From assembly GCF_030244015.1 (NCBI RefSeq), contig NZ_JASSYX010000003.1, positions 992,001 through 1,056,000 of the forward strand: a stretch of DNA of 64,000 nucleotides. The letters run 5' to 3'. This document shows positions 1 through 8,194 of the stretch, one piece after another. This DNA comes from Pedobacter ginsengisoli. GTDB lineage: Bacteria; Bacteroidota; Bacteroidia; Sphingobacteriales; Sphingobacteriaceae. The notes beneath the pieces were generated by a model that was not told the origin of the DNA, made no database searches, and saw nothing but the letters and a program-made list of their open reading frames with translations. Within the stretch, counting starts at the first letter, position 1. Each line of letters starts with the position of its first letter. The position numbers and the translations under genes were made by a program.

Positions 1-69
1 TCGACAAAAGACGCAGACGCTGGTGACAAACCACTGAAGCTTAACATCTATTATACAAAGACCAATTAA
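1..69 (+). CDS. C-terminal end of a secreted protein, probably DUF4270 (partial)
   Basis: An open frame enters from the left edge and stops with TAA at 67-69. Only 22 residues are visible, ending in LKLNIYYTKTN. That beta-rich tail, and the position directly upstream of glmS, match the DUF4270 lipoproteins that often precede glmS in Bacteroidota (family knowledge). The frame is supported by a good intrinsic terminator right after it. The identity is an inference from context; 22 residues cannot prove a family. Confidence 0.45.
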   Translation, partial: STKDADAGDKPLKLNIYYTKTN

Positions 70-95
70 TTTATTAACAAAGCATATTTCATTAA

Positions 96-133
96 ATTCT
101 CCGGGAATCGTTATTTTCGGGGAATTTTTTTTT
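96..133 (+). terminator. Intrinsic terminator or attenuator just before glmS
   Basis: An 8-bp stem (96-103 with 118-125, one G-U pair) and a 14-nt loop are followed by a run of nine T. It should end the transcript of the preceding gene. It lies only 17 nt before the glmS start, which leaves almost no room for a separate promoter, so glmS may depend on read-through. Confidence 0.6.
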
Positions 134-150
134 AAAAACCTTACGAGCAT

Positions 151-1989
151 ATGTGTGGAATAGTTGGTTACATTGGCCACAGAGAGGCCTGGCCTATAGT
201 TATTAAAGGGCTGAAAAGACTGGAATATCGTGGTTACGATAGTGCCGGTATAGCACTAGCATCTGATGGAGGCTTGAACATTTATAAGAAAGCCGGAAAA
301 GTCCAGGAACTCGAGAACTTTGCAGATGGGCGCAACCTCAGCGGTACTGCAGGAATGGGTCATACCAGGTGGGCCACTCACGGCGCTCCTTCCGATCGGA
401 ATTCACATCCGCATACTTCAAACGATGGTCAGCTTACGATCATTCACAATGGCATCATTGAGAATTATGCCACCTTGAAGGAGGAGCTGATCAGCAGGGG
501 GCATGAATTCAAAAGCGATACCGATACGGAGGTATTGGTCCATCTGATCGAAGAGATCTATAAAAATGAACAAATAGACCTGCTGGAGGCGGTAAGACTT
601 GCTTTGCATGAAGTAAGCGGTGCCTATGCGATCGTTTTGATGGATGCGGCGCAGCCGGACCAGCTGATCGCCGCCAGAAAAGGAAGTCCGATGGTCATTG
701 GCGTGGGACAGGGCGAATACTTCATTGCTTCTGATGCTACACCCATCGTGGAATACACTAAGAATGTCATCTACCTGAATGACAACGAAATTGCTTTTGT
801 AAAACGTAATGAGTTATTGATCAAGCGTTTGGACAATGTGGTCCAGACTCCGTATATACACGAGCTGGAGTTGAAACTGGAAATGCTCGAAAAAGGCGGT
901 TATGAGCATTTCATGTTGAAGGAGATCTATGAGCAGCCGCGGTCTGTAAGAGACTGCCTGAGGGGACGGATCTACCCCAATGAGGGAAGAGTTCAGCTTG
1001 GCGGGATAAATGAATATGCGGACAAGCTAAAGAACATTGACAGGATCATTATAGTTGCCTGCGGAACTTCCTGGCATGCCGGTCTGGTCGGAGAATACCT
1101 GATCGAAGAATATGCACGAATTCCTGTTGAGGTAGAGTACGCTTCGGAATTCAGGTATAGAAACCCGATCATCACTGAAAAAGATGTGGTCATTGCCATT
1201 TCACAATCCGGCGAAACTGCGGACACTATGGCGGCGATCGAGATGGCTAAAGAAAAGGGAGCAACGATCTTTGGCGTATGTAATGTAGTTGGTGCATCTA
1301 TTCCACGCATCACCCATGCTGGCGCTTATACACATGCAGGGCCGGAAATTGGTGTGGCTTCAACCAAAGCTTTTACAGCACAGGTAACCGTACTGACCCT
1401 GATTGCTTTCCATCTTGCACAGCAGAGAGGCACCATGAGCCAGTCCAGGCTGACTGAATTGCTGGCCGAGCTGGATAATATTCCGGCAAAAATCGAAATT
1501 GCGCTGAAATCAGACAATCTGATCAAAGAAATTGCCCTCAAGTTTAAAGATTCAAGAAATTGCCTGTTCCTGGGAAGGGGAAGTGGTTTTCCTGTTGCCC
1601 TTGAGGGTGCCTTGAAGCTAAAGGAGATTTCTTATATTCATGCGGAAGGATATCCTGCCGCGGAAATGAAACATGGCCCGATTGCGCTGATCGATGAGGA
1701 AATGCCGGTGGTAGTGATTGCGACTAAAAATTCTTCTTACGAAAAAGTGATCAGCAATATCCAGGAAGTAAAGGCAAGAAAGGGTATTGTTCTGGCCATC
1801 GTCACTGAAGGTGATGTGGAGGTGAGGAAAATGGCAGATTACTGCATAGAGATCCCTGATGCAAACGAGGCGTTCCTGCCATTGCTGGCGACCATCCCGC
1901 TGCAGTTGTTATCGTATCATATTGCGGTATTAAGAGGGTGTAATGTAGATCAGCCGAGAAATCTGGCTAAATCTGTTACTGTGGAGTAA
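151..1989 (+). CDS. glmS: Glutamine--fructose-6-phosphate aminotransferase (isomerizing)
   Basis: Makes glucosamine-6-phosphate from fructose-6-phosphate and glutamine, the first committed step to UDP-GlcNAc for peptidoglycan and lipid A; cytoplasmic. The 612-residue length is normal. The protein starts MCGIVGY, so after Met removal Cys2 becomes the N-terminal nucleophile of the glutaminase domain (about 1-220). Two SIS sugar-isomerase domains follow, with CGTSWHAG and SQSGETADT in the first and the conserved AEMKHGPIAL and C-terminal AKSVTVE motifs. The start is fixed by the need for Cys at position 2. The gene sits 17 nt behind a hairpin with a T-run and has its own terminator after the stop. 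No glmS ribozyme-like element fits in the short leader. Confidence 0.98.
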   Translation: MCGIVGYIGHREAWPIVIKGLKRLEYRGYDSAGIALASDGGLNIYKKAGKVQELENFADGRNLSGTAGMGHTRWATHGAPSDRNSHPHTSNDGQLTIIHNGIIENYATLKEELISRGHEFKSDTDTEVLVHLIEEIYKNEQIDLLEAVRLALHEVSGAYAIVLMDAAQPDQLIAARKGSPMVIGVGQGEYFIASDATPIVEYTKNVIYLNDNEIAFVKRNELLIKRLDNVVQTPYIHELELKLEMLEKGGYEHFMLKEIYEQPRSVRDCLRGRIYPNEGRVQLGGINEYADKLKNIDRIIIVACGTSWHAGLVGEYLIEEYARIPVEVEYASEFRYRNPIITEKDVVIAISQSGETADTMAAIEMAKEKGATIFGVCNVVGASIPRITHAGAYTHAGPEIGVASTKAFTAQVTVLTLIAFHLAQQRGTMSQSRLTELLAELDNIPAKIEIALKSDNLIKEIALKFKDSRNCLFLGRGSGFPVALEGALKLKEISYIHAEGYPAAEMKHGPIALIDEEMPVVVIATKNSSYEKVISNIQEVKARKGIVLAIVTEGDVEVRKMADYCIEIPDANEAFLPLLATIPLQLLSYHIAVLRGCNVDQPRNLAKSVTVE

Positions 1990-2009
1990 CCTTAATTTAT
2001 TTGTGAGTT

Positions 2010-2046
2010 AACCAGAGACTATTGAATATAGTCTCTGGTTTTTTTA
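2010..2046 (+). terminator. Intrinsic terminator of glmS
   Basis: A perfect 12-bp stem (2010-2021 with 2029-2040) and a 7-nt loop run straight into T-rich sequence on the plus strand. It separates glmS from the convergent ssb gene, whose stop codon begins 2 nt beyond it. Confidence 0.92.
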
Positions 2047-2047
2047 A

Positions 2048-2476
2048 TTAAAATGGCAGGTCTCCCGAAGGATCATCCTGATCTGCATAGTCATTTTCGC
2101 TTTTTGGAGTGGTATTCTCGTGGCTGGCAGGGGTTTGTTCAAAGTCACTTTTTCTCCCAAGAATGGTGAAGTTTTCCGCAACTACCTCCGTTACATATTT
2201 CTTTATTTTTTCCCTGTCTTCAAATGAACGCGTACGAAGCTTGCCTTCGATGTAAACCAGTTTCCCCTTCTGCAGATATTTTGAGGCTACCTCGGCAAGG
2301 CCTCTCCACAATACGATGTTATGCCATTCTGTTTGCTCTATTCTTTTTCCGTCCTTGTTATAGGTTTCTGATGTAGCCAAAGGGAAACTGGCGACAGTTA
2401 CACCACCATCTAAATGTCTGACTTCGGGGTCTTTTCCCAAATGTCCTACTAAAATAACTTTGTTGATACCTGACAT
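2048..2476 (-). CDS. ssb: Single-stranded DNA-binding protein
   Basis: Binds single-stranded DNA in replication, repair and recombination. The 142-residue protein has an N-terminal OB fold (about 1-105) opening with MSGINKVILVGHLGKDPEV, a flexible Asn/Asp/Ser-rich linker, and the acidic tip PSGDLPF used to recruit partner enzymes. The DLPF ending, rather than the DDIPF of proteobacteria, is typical of Bacteroidota. It lies 18 nt downstream of mutY on the same strand and is probably co-transcribed with it, joining two DNA-maintenance functions. The start is the ATG at the conserved N-terminus. Confidence 0.97.
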   Translation of the reverse strand: MSGINKVILVGHLGKDPEVRHLDGGVTVASFPLATSETYNKDGKRIEQTEWHNIVLWRGLAEVASKYLQKGKLVYIEGKLRTRSFEDREKIKKYVTEVVAENFTILGRKSDFEQTPASHENTTPKSENDYADQDDPSGDLPF

Positions 2477-2494
2477 GAAATTTGAATTACTGGT

Positions 2495-3550
2495 TTATTT
2501 GGTCTGCGAATGTCCGGTCATAAAATCTGTGATCACCTTGGGCTGTGGTAATTGTTCAAACTCCCTCAATGAAACCCATTTTATGTCTGCATTCTGATTA
2601 AAGTTAATGATATAATTATCTAAAGCAAAAAATTGAACATATATAGTTTGGTGAGTTAATAAATGTTTTTTCTGGTGCAATAACGTTATTTCGCAGTGAT
2701 CACCAAAGGTATTTTTTATCGCGGTTTCAAATTTTAAAGGCTGATCTGTATGGAAATTTTCAGTCTCTATGAGCGGAAAATCATACAGCTCCTGCCAGAT
2801 ATCTCCTGCAGAACGTTTCTTTACCAATAGGTTTGAGGCTTCATCAGAACAGAAGAAGTAATTAAAATAACGTATGCGTTTCTTTAGTTTTTTTTCTTTG
2901 ACCGGCAGTTCGTTTATCCTGTTGTTTTTTCGGGCAAAACATCCTTCCTGCAATGGACAGGCCGGGCATGACGGTGATTTTGGCTTACATTGTAATGCGC
3001 CAAATTCCATGATTGCCTGATTGTATACCGAGGGCTTCTGCCCGATGATCAGCGCTTGTGCCAGTTCTGCAAATGCTTTCTTACCGGCGGTGCTGTTGAT
3101 AGCGGCATCAATTCCAAAATAGCGGGATAAAAGCCTGAATACATTTCCGTCGAGCACAGGCCGGGACTCATTGGAAGAAAACGATGAGATGGCCGCGGCG
3201 GTATAATCTCCAATGCCTTTAAGAGCGATCAGATCCTTATAAACAACAGGAAATATTCCCCCGTGCTTCTCCTGGATCTCCCTGGCCGTATACAACATAT
3301 TCCGGCCCCTGGAATAATATCCCAGGCCCTGCCATAATTTCAATATCTGGGTTTCAGAAGCTGACGCAAAATCGGCAACGGTCGGATAATTTTCCAAGAA
3401 CCGGAGGAAATAAGGCAGGCCCTGCTCTACCCGGGTCTGCTGAAGGATAATTTCCGAGAGCCAGATCACATAGGCATCGGTAGAACCTCTCCAGGGCAGC
3501 TCTCTTTTATTGCTCAAATACCATTTTACGATTTCTTCCTGAAAGGTCAT
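2495..3550 (-). CDS. mutY: A/G-specific adenine DNA glycosylase
   Basis: Removes adenine mispaired with 8-oxoguanine. The 351 residues match the family. The HhH-GPD domain covers about 1-185, with catalytic Glu33 (in LSEIILQQT), the helix-hairpin-helix around ALKGIGDYTAAAI and catalytic Asp134 (in VLDGNV). A [4Fe-4S] cluster motif uses Cys188, Cys195, Cys198 and Cys204 (C-x6-C-x2-C-x5-C). The C-terminal NUDIX-like domain (about 225-345) recognises 8-oxoG. The gene is divergent from HU and leads into ssb. A -7 box at 3556-3563 lies only 5 nt before the ATG, which hints at a very short leader. Confidence 0.97.
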   Translation of the reverse strand: MTFQEEIVKWYLSNKRELPWRGSTDAYVIWLSEIILQQTRVEQGLPYFLRFLENYPTVADFASASETQILKLWQGLGYYSRGRNMLYTAREIQEKHGGIFPVVYKDLIALKGIGDYTAAAISSFSSNESRPVLDGNVFRLLSRYFGIDAAINSTAGKKAFAELAQALIIGQKPSVYNQAIMEFGALQCKPKSPSCPACPLQEGCFARKNNRINELPVKEKKLKKRIRYFNYFFCSDEASNLLVKKRSAGDIWQELYDFPLIETENFHTDQPLKFETAIKNTFGDHCEITLLHQKKHLLTHQTIYVQFFALDNYIINFNQNADIKWVSLREFEQLPQPKVITDFMTGHSQTK

Positions 3551-3555
3551 ATCTG

Positions 3556-3563
3556 CAAAAATA
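3556..3563 (-). promoter_or_regulatory. -7 promoter element of mutY
   Basis: On the minus strand this reads TATTTTTG, a full match to the Bacteroidota TAnnTTTG element, 5 nt before the mutY ATG. I see no TTTG at the expected distance upstream, so it is supported by the -7 match and position only. If real, the mutY transcript is leaderless or nearly so. Confidence 0.4.
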
Positions 3564-3636
3564 CATTGTTATTATTTGTTTTTGGTAAAACTTGCAATCC
3601 ACTGATATAAGAGATGATAAATAAATCATCTTTTAT

Positions 3637-3667
3637 TTTCCTATCTCATTAAAAAGCAATACTTTTG
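3637..3667 (+). promoter_or_regulatory. Promoter of the HU gene
   Basis: TACTTTTG at 3660-3667 matches the TAnnTTTG element. TTTC at 3637-3640 stands exactly 19 nt upstream (one mismatch to TTTG). Transcription would begin near 3672, giving a leader of about 50 nt to the ATG at 3721. Confidence 0.6.
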
Positions 3668-3720
3668 CAACCCCAAAACACTTATAAAGTATAATACATT
3701 ATAATTAAATAATAGAGAAT

Positions 3721-4023
3721 ATGACTAAGGCAGATATTATTTCAGAAATATCAACGAAAACAGGAATTGAAAAAGTAGATGTGCAAGAGACCGTTGAAGC
3801 ATTTTTCAAGGTGATCAAAAACAGCATGATCGGTGGCGAAAATGTATATGTAAGAGGTTTTGGTAGTTTTGTTGTTAAAAAAAGAGCACAAAAAACTGCT
3901 AGAAATATTTCTAAAAACACTGCGATCATTATCCCCGAGCATTTTGTTCCAAGTTTTAAACCAGCAAAAGTTTTTGTTGATAAAGTAAAGAACAATTCTA
4001 AAAAAATAAGCGTAGAAGCCTAA
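3721..4023 (+). CDS. HU-family DNA-binding protein
   Basis: A small dimeric nucleoid protein that bends DNA. Its 100 residues cover the whole HU/IHF fold: two N-terminal helices starting MTKADIISEISTKTG, then the beta arm with the conserved GFGSF motif around residues 46-50 and a basic arm. The TAR and NP-type contacts of classical HU are partly replaced (TARNISKNTAI), as in many Bacteroidota paralogues. A short Lys-rich tail follows. It is divergent from mutY and only 7 nt before a TPR gene, so the two are likely co-transcribed. Whether it acts as HU or in an IHF-like way cannot be told from sequence. Confidence 0.93.
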   Translation: MTKADIISEISTKTGIEKVDVQETVEAFFKVIKNSMIGGENVYVRGFGSFVVKKRAQKTARNISKNTAIIIPEHFVPSFKPAKVFVDKVKNNSKKISVEA

Positions 4024-4030
4024 TCCAACC

Positions 4031-4906
4031 ATGCCGAATAATATCCGATATAAACAACTAGGTATAATTGGGGCAATCATATTGCTCATTGCATTTTTGT
4101 TTACGCGTGATATTAAAGGACTGGTAAAGCCTAAAGAGGAAAATGGCAAAGGTGGTCCGGCAAGTGCTGCCCAAATGGCCCCGGCCGGCCCAACCCGGGA
4201 GATCAGCCTGACGGAGGTCTCTGCTACTGCAAAAAACCTGATCAGCACCAGCCTTGCTGCGGAAATTACTTCCCTGGAGACGACATTTAACGGTGCTTCC
4301 GAAAAAGAAAAAGTTCAGACAGCAAAATTACTTGCTCAAAAATGGGATGATGTAGAACAATCTGCTCCAAGCGCCATGTATCTTGAGGTTGTGGCTTTGC
4401 AGGAACAAACGTTAGACAACTGGCTGATTACCGGTGACCGCTTTTTAAAAGCTTTTGACAATACAAGGGACAGCTTGCTGCAACCAGCGCTACTGCAAAA
4501 GGCTAATACTGCTTTTTCTAATGCCGTGAAAATAGATTCCACCAGTAATGACGCCAAAACAGGCTTGGGCATTACCATTGTTGAGGGCATGGGCATGCCC
4601 ATGCAGGGTATAGCCATGCTGATGGACGTGGTTAAAAAAGATCCTAAGAACCTGAAAGCCAACATGAGCCTGGGTACATTTGCAATTAAATCAGGACAGT
4701 TTGACAAAGCAATAACAAGATTCAACGACATTATCGCCATCAAACCTTCACCTGACGCTTATTTCTATCTGGGTACCGCTTACGAAAATTTAGCTAAAAA
4801 TACGGAAGCTATTGATGCCTATCTAAAAAGTAAAAAACTTGCCGCCAATCCCACCCTGTCTAAATTCATAGACGACAAAGTACTGGCGCTAAAAAGTAAA
4901 AATTAA
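4031..4906 (+). CDS. Membrane-anchored TPR repeat protein
   Basis: A 291-residue protein with one N-terminal membrane segment (about 9-26, IIGAIILLIAFLF) and a periplasmic body. After a Gly/Pro/Ala-rich linker it carries helical repeats; the last about 120 residues (from LQKANTAFSNAVKIDSTSND) show regular TPR spacing with Ala/Gly/Tyr at the helix contacts. It probably acts as a protein-protein scaffold in the envelope; no catalytic motif is visible. It sits between HU and the small ribosomal-type peptide gene, an order recurrent in the phylum. The partner is unknown. Confidence 0.8.
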   Translation: MPNNIRYKQLGIIGAIILLIAFLFTRDIKGLVKPKEENGKGGPASAAQMAPAGPTREISLTEVSATAKNLISTSLAAEITSLETTFNGASEKEKVQTAKLLAQKWDDVEQSAPSAMYLEVVALQEQTLDNWLITGDRFLKAFDNTRDSLLQPALLQKANTAFSNAVKIDSTSNDAKTGLGITIVEGMGMPMQGIAMLMDVVKKDPKNLKANMSLGTFAIKSGQFDKAITRFNDIIAIKPSPDAYFYLGTAYENLAKNTEAIDAYLKSKKLAANPTLSKFIDDKVLALKSKN

Positions 4907-4942
4907 TAAACAGATTTATAAAAATATTTAAATTTCAAAATT

Positions 4943-5032
4943 ATGCCAAGTGGTAAAAAAAGAAAAAGACATAAAATGGCTACGCACAAACGCAAAAAGC
5001 GTTTAAGAAAAAACAGACATAAGAAAAAATAG
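4943..5032 (+). CDS. 29-residue basic ribosome-associated protein (AURKAIP1/COX24, bS22/mS38-like)
   Basis: Below usual length cut-offs but clear: MPSGKKRKRHKMATHKRKKR followed by LRKNRHKKK and TAG. About two thirds of the residues are Lys, Arg or His. The pattern KRKRHKMxxHKRKKRLRKxR matches the AURKAIP1/COX24 (DUF1713) family, related to mycobacterial bS22 and mitochondrial mS38, which binds the small ribosomal subunit (family knowledge). It starts 36 nt after the TPR gene, and a strong hairpin follows. The link to rng downstream places two RNA-related genes side by side. Confidence 0.8.
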   Translation: MPSGKKRKRHKMATHKRKKRLRKNRHKKK

Positions 5033-5050
5033 TTTCATTATGTTTTGCCT

Positions 5051-5105
5051 GACAAACCAGGTTAAGGTCTGATCCTAGCCTGGTTTGTCGGTTGCATAGT
5101 TTTTT
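5051..5105 (+). terminator. Hairpin with T-run after the small ribosomal-type gene
   Basis: A perfect 11-bp stem (5051-5061 with 5079-5089) and a 17-nt loop are followed, after about 10 nt, by TTTTTT. The gap before the T-run makes it weaker than a textbook terminator; it may be an attenuator or processing site ahead of rng. Confidence 0.5.
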
Positions 5106-5121
5106 ATTGTCCATGTGTTAA

Positions 5122-5139
5122 TAAGGCTGAAAAGCCTTA
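5122..5139 (+). promoter_or_regulatory. GAAA-tetraloop hairpin in the rng leader
   Basis: TAAGGCT (5122-5128), loop GAAA, AGCCTTA (5133-5139): a perfect 7-bp stem capped by a GNRA tetraloop, ending 13 nt before the rng start codon. It is too short and lacks the T-run needed to be a terminator. A role in mRNA stability or self-control of rng is an inference. Confidence 0.5.
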
Positions 5140-5152
5140 AAATCTGTAGCTT

Positions 5153-6703
5153 TTGGTAAAAGAATTAATTATAGATTCCTCTCCATCGGGAGTAACCATA
5201 GCTTTAGTTGAAGACAAGCAACTTGTAGAACTTCATAAAGAACAGATCAATAACAACTACGCTGTAGGCGACATTTATTTAGGCCGCATTAAAAAAATAA
5301 TGCCGGGCCTAAATGCTGCGTTTGTAGATGTAGGTTATGAAAAAGATGCATTTTTGCATTATTTTGATCTGGGTCCTCAGGTACAATCTTTAATAAAGCT
5401 AACTAAAATCAAGCGTAACGGCTCTGTTAATGGCACTTTGCTGGATAATTTCAAGCTGGAAGGAGACATTAACAAAGCCGGAAAAATATCTGAGGTGGTC
5501 AGCAAAAACCTTTTGCTGCCTGTTCAGATCGCCAAAGAGCCTATTTCGACAAAAGGCCCCCGCCTGAGCTCTGACCTTTCTATAGCCGGCCGGTACATCG
5601 TCCTTGTTCCTTTTTCCAATGTGATCTCTATCTCCAAAAAGATCAAGAGCAATACGGAACGGAACAGGCTGAAGAAGATCATTGAAAGCATTAAGCCCAA
5701 GAACTTTGGTGTGATCATCAGAACGGTATCTGAGAACAAAGGCGTCGCTGAACTTCAAAAAGATCTTTTGGACTCTGTAGCCAAATGGGAGAATTTCATT
5801 AAAAAACTTCCTGAAGCAGAACCTTCCAAACGGGTTTGGGGGGAAATGGACCGGAGCTCTACTCTGATCCGGGACATTTTAAGTACCGACTTTACCAATG
5901 TGTATGTAAATGATCAGAGTCTTTTTGAAGACATTCGTTCTTATGTCCACGAGATTTCTCCTGAAATGGAAAAAATCGTTAAGTTGTACCGCCATAAGGA
6001 GCCTGTCTTTGAACATTTTGGTATTGAAAAGCAGATCAAAAACTCTTTTGGTAAAACTGTTAATCTGGCCGGTGGTGCTTATCTTGTTGTAGAGCATACT
6101 GAGGCTTTGCATGTTATTGATGTAAATAGCGGAAACAGGACTGCCAGCAAGGAAAATCAGGAGGACAATGCGCTTCAGGTAAACAAAGAAGCGGCAAAGG
6201 AAATCGCACGGCAGCTGCGCCTCAGGGATATGGGCGGAATCGTGGTCATCGATTTTATAGACATGCACAAACCGGTCAACCGTAAGGTGCTGTTTGACTA
6301 CCTGAAAGACCTGATGCTCCTTGACAGGGCAAAGCATACGATCCTCCCGCCGAGTAAATTTGGCCTTGTTCAGATCACGCGTCAAAGGGTAAGACCTGAA
6401 ATGAATATTGTGACCAGTGAAAAATGCCCGGCCTGCGATGGTACGGGAGAAATCAAAGCCAGTATTGTTTTGATGGACGACATTGAAAACAATCTGACGT
6501 ATATTTTGCAGGAGCAAAATGAAAAAAACATTACGCTTTGTGTTCATCCTTATATTGAGGCTTATATTAAAAAGGGCTTGATTTCCTTAAAGTGGAAATG
6601 GTTCTTCAAATTCGGCCAAAGGATAAAGATTAAAGCCGTCCCTTCTTATAACCTTACAGAATTTCATTTTCTGTCGGCAAAGGACGAAGAAATTAAGTTG
6701 TAG
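5153..6703 (+). CDS. rng: Ribonuclease E/G
   Basis: Endoribonuclease for rRNA processing and mRNA decay. The 516 residues correspond to the RNase G/E catalytic core without the long RNase E scaffold tail. The start is the TTG at 5153: the family N-terminus VKELIIDSSPSGVTIAL follows at once and no ATG is near. An S1 domain with an inserted stretch (about 35-130) precedes the 5'-sensor and DNase I-like region. The catalytic Asp motif DVNSGNR and the second Asp in VVIDFIDM are present, followed by the zinc-link CPACDGTG. A GAAA-loop hairpin lies in its leader and a strong terminator follows. Confidence 0.96.
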   Translation: MVKELIIDSSPSGVTIALVEDKQLVELHKEQINNNYAVGDIYLGRIKKIMPGLNAAFVDVGYEKDAFLHYFDLGPQVQSLIKLTKIKRNGSVNGTLLDNFKLEGDINKAGKISEVVSKNLLLPVQIAKEPISTKGPRLSSDLSIAGRYIVLVPFSNVISISKKIKSNTERNRLKKIIESIKPKNFGVIIRTVSENKGVAELQKDLLDSVAKWENFIKKLPEAEPSKRVWGEMDRSSTLIRDILSTDFTNVYVNDQSLFEDIRSYVHEISPEMEKIVKLYRHKEPVFEHFGIEKQIKNSFGKTVNLAGGAYLVVEHTEALHVIDVNSGNRTASKENQEDNALQVNKEAAKEIARQLRLRDMGGIVVIDFIDMHKPVNRKVLFDYLKDLMLLDRAKHTILPPSKFGLVQITRQRVRPEMNIVTSEKCPACDGTGEIKASIVLMDDIENNLTYILQEQNEKNITLCVHPYIEAYIKKGLISLKWKWFFKFGQRIKIKAVPSYNLTEFHFLSAKDEEIKL

Positions 6704-6720
6704 CATAGCAGCTTCCGTTT

Positions 6721-6764
6721 CAAATAAGCCTGATCCCCGCTGGAGATCAGGCTTATTTGTTTTT
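6721..6764 (+). terminator. Intrinsic terminator of rng
   Basis: A perfect 15-bp stem (6721-6735 with 6745-6759) with a 9-nt loop is followed by TTTTT. It isolates rng from radA. Confidence 0.95.
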
Positions 6765-6817
6765 AAGGTTATTTTTTATGCTTGAATTGAGTAAATTCGA
6801 CGGTTAAATCACATCAA

Positions 6818-8194
6818 TTGGCTAAAACTAAATCGGCATATTTTTGTCAGAGCTGCGGATATGAATCTGCAAAATGGCTGGGAAGATGCCCTTCCTGCAA
6901 TGAATGGAATACTTTTGTAGAAGAAATTACAGAAAAGGCCGGGTCTAAGGTTCCTTCCTGGAAAACCGCCTCCGGATCACAACGCCTGAACAAGCCGACG
7001 AAAGTCGATGACATCCGGGCTTTAGGTGAAGAGCGGATCCTGACGGGAGACCAGGAACTGGACAGGGTATTGGGCGGAGGCCTGGTTGCGGGCTCTATGG
7101 TGCTTATCGGCGGTGAGCCGGGTATTGGCAAATCCACCCTGATGCTGCAGCTGGCGCTAAACATCACCGGGAAAAAAGTATTGTACATTTCCGGTGAAGA
7201 AAGTGAACAGCAGATCAAGATGAGGGCCGAGCGCATTACCAATCAGCCGAAAGCAAACTGCTACATTCTTACGGAAACTTCTACACAGAACATATTCAAG
7301 CAAATTGAGACCCTGGATCCTGACATCATGATCGTAGATTCAATTCAGACACTGCATTCTGCACACATTGATTCTACGCCGGGAAGCGTTTCCCAGGTAA
7401 GGGAGTGCACAGCGGAACTGTTACGCTTTGCCAAAGAAACCAACACCCCTGTTTTCCTGATCGGGCACATCACTAAAGACGGCACCATAGCCGGCCCTAA
7501 AATACTGGAACACATGGTAGATACGGTCCTTCAATTTGAAGGGGACCGCCATCACGTTTACCGCATTTTAAGGTCTATAAAAAACAGGTTTGGTGCCGCC
7601 GCGGAAATGGGAATTTATGCCATGCACGGTAACGGTCTCAGGGAAGTATCCAATCCTTCCGAAATCCTGCTTTTACAAAGAGAAGAAGACTTGAGCGGAA
7701 TCGCTATATCCGCTACCCTGGAGGGCGCCAGACCAATGCTGATCGAAACCCAGGCACTGGTCAGCACAGCAGCTTACGGAACGCCTCAGCGGTCTGCCAA
7801 TGGCTTTGATACCAAAAGAATGAATATGCTGCTTGCGGTTCTTGAAAAAAGATGCGGGTTTAAGCTGAGCACACGGGATGTATTTTTAAACATAGCCGGA
7901 GGAATCAAGGTAGAGGATCCCGCCATAGACCTTGCTATTTTAGTTGCCATCATTTCATCGCATGAAGATATATTCATTTCTTCCAAGGTCTGTTTTGCGG
8001 CGGAAGTTGGGCTGTCAGGTGAAATAAGAGCTGTAAACCGCATAGAGCAAAGAATATCAGAAGCAGAAAAACTGGGATTTGAAAAGATCTTCATCTCCAG
8101 CTATAACCTCAAAGGCCTTATAAATACTAAGTATAAAATTGAACTTTCAGGGGTAAGCAAGATTGAAGATGTTTTTTCCATGCTATTCGGATAA
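6818..8194 (+). CDS. radA: DNA repair protein RadA (Sms)
   Basis: A branch-migration helicase acting with RecA. The 458 residues show the full domain order: a C4 zinc finger (CQSCG and CPSCN, residues about 9-27), a RecA-like ATPase with Walker A GGEPGIGKST, the diagnostic KNRFG motif, and a C-terminal Lon protease-like domain without peptidase function (from about 285). The start is the TTG at 6818, since the family begins MAKxKxxYxCQxCG and no ATG is nearby. This is the second TTG start in a row after rng. It has its own transcription unit. Confidence 0.97.
   Translation: MAKTKSAYFCQSCGYESAKWLGRCPSCNEWNTFVEEITEKAGSKVPSWKTASGSQRLNKPTKVDDIRALGEERILTGDQELDRVLGGGLVAGSMVLIGGEPGIGKSTLMLQLALNITGKKVLYISGEESEQQIKMRAERITNQPKANCYILTETSTQNIFKQIETLDPDIMIVDSIQTLHSAHIDSTPGSVSQVRECTAELLRFAKETNTPVFLIGHITKDGTIAGPKILEHMVDTVLQFEGDRHHVYRILRSIKNRFGAAAEMGIYAMHGNGLREVSNPSEILLLQREEDLSGIAISATLEGARPMLIETQALVSTAAYGTPQRSANGFDTKRMNMLLAVLEKRCGFKLSTRDVFLNIAGGIKVEDPAIDLAILVAIISSHEDIFISSKVCFAAEVGLSGEIRAVNRIEQRISEAEKLGFEKIFISSYNLKGLINTKYKIELSGVSKIEDVFSMLFG

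Noticed and set aside
5879..6547. 222-codon open frame on the minus strand inside rng
   Set aside because: It is fully antisense to a strongly conserved gene, has no family features and reflects codon bias in the opposite strand.
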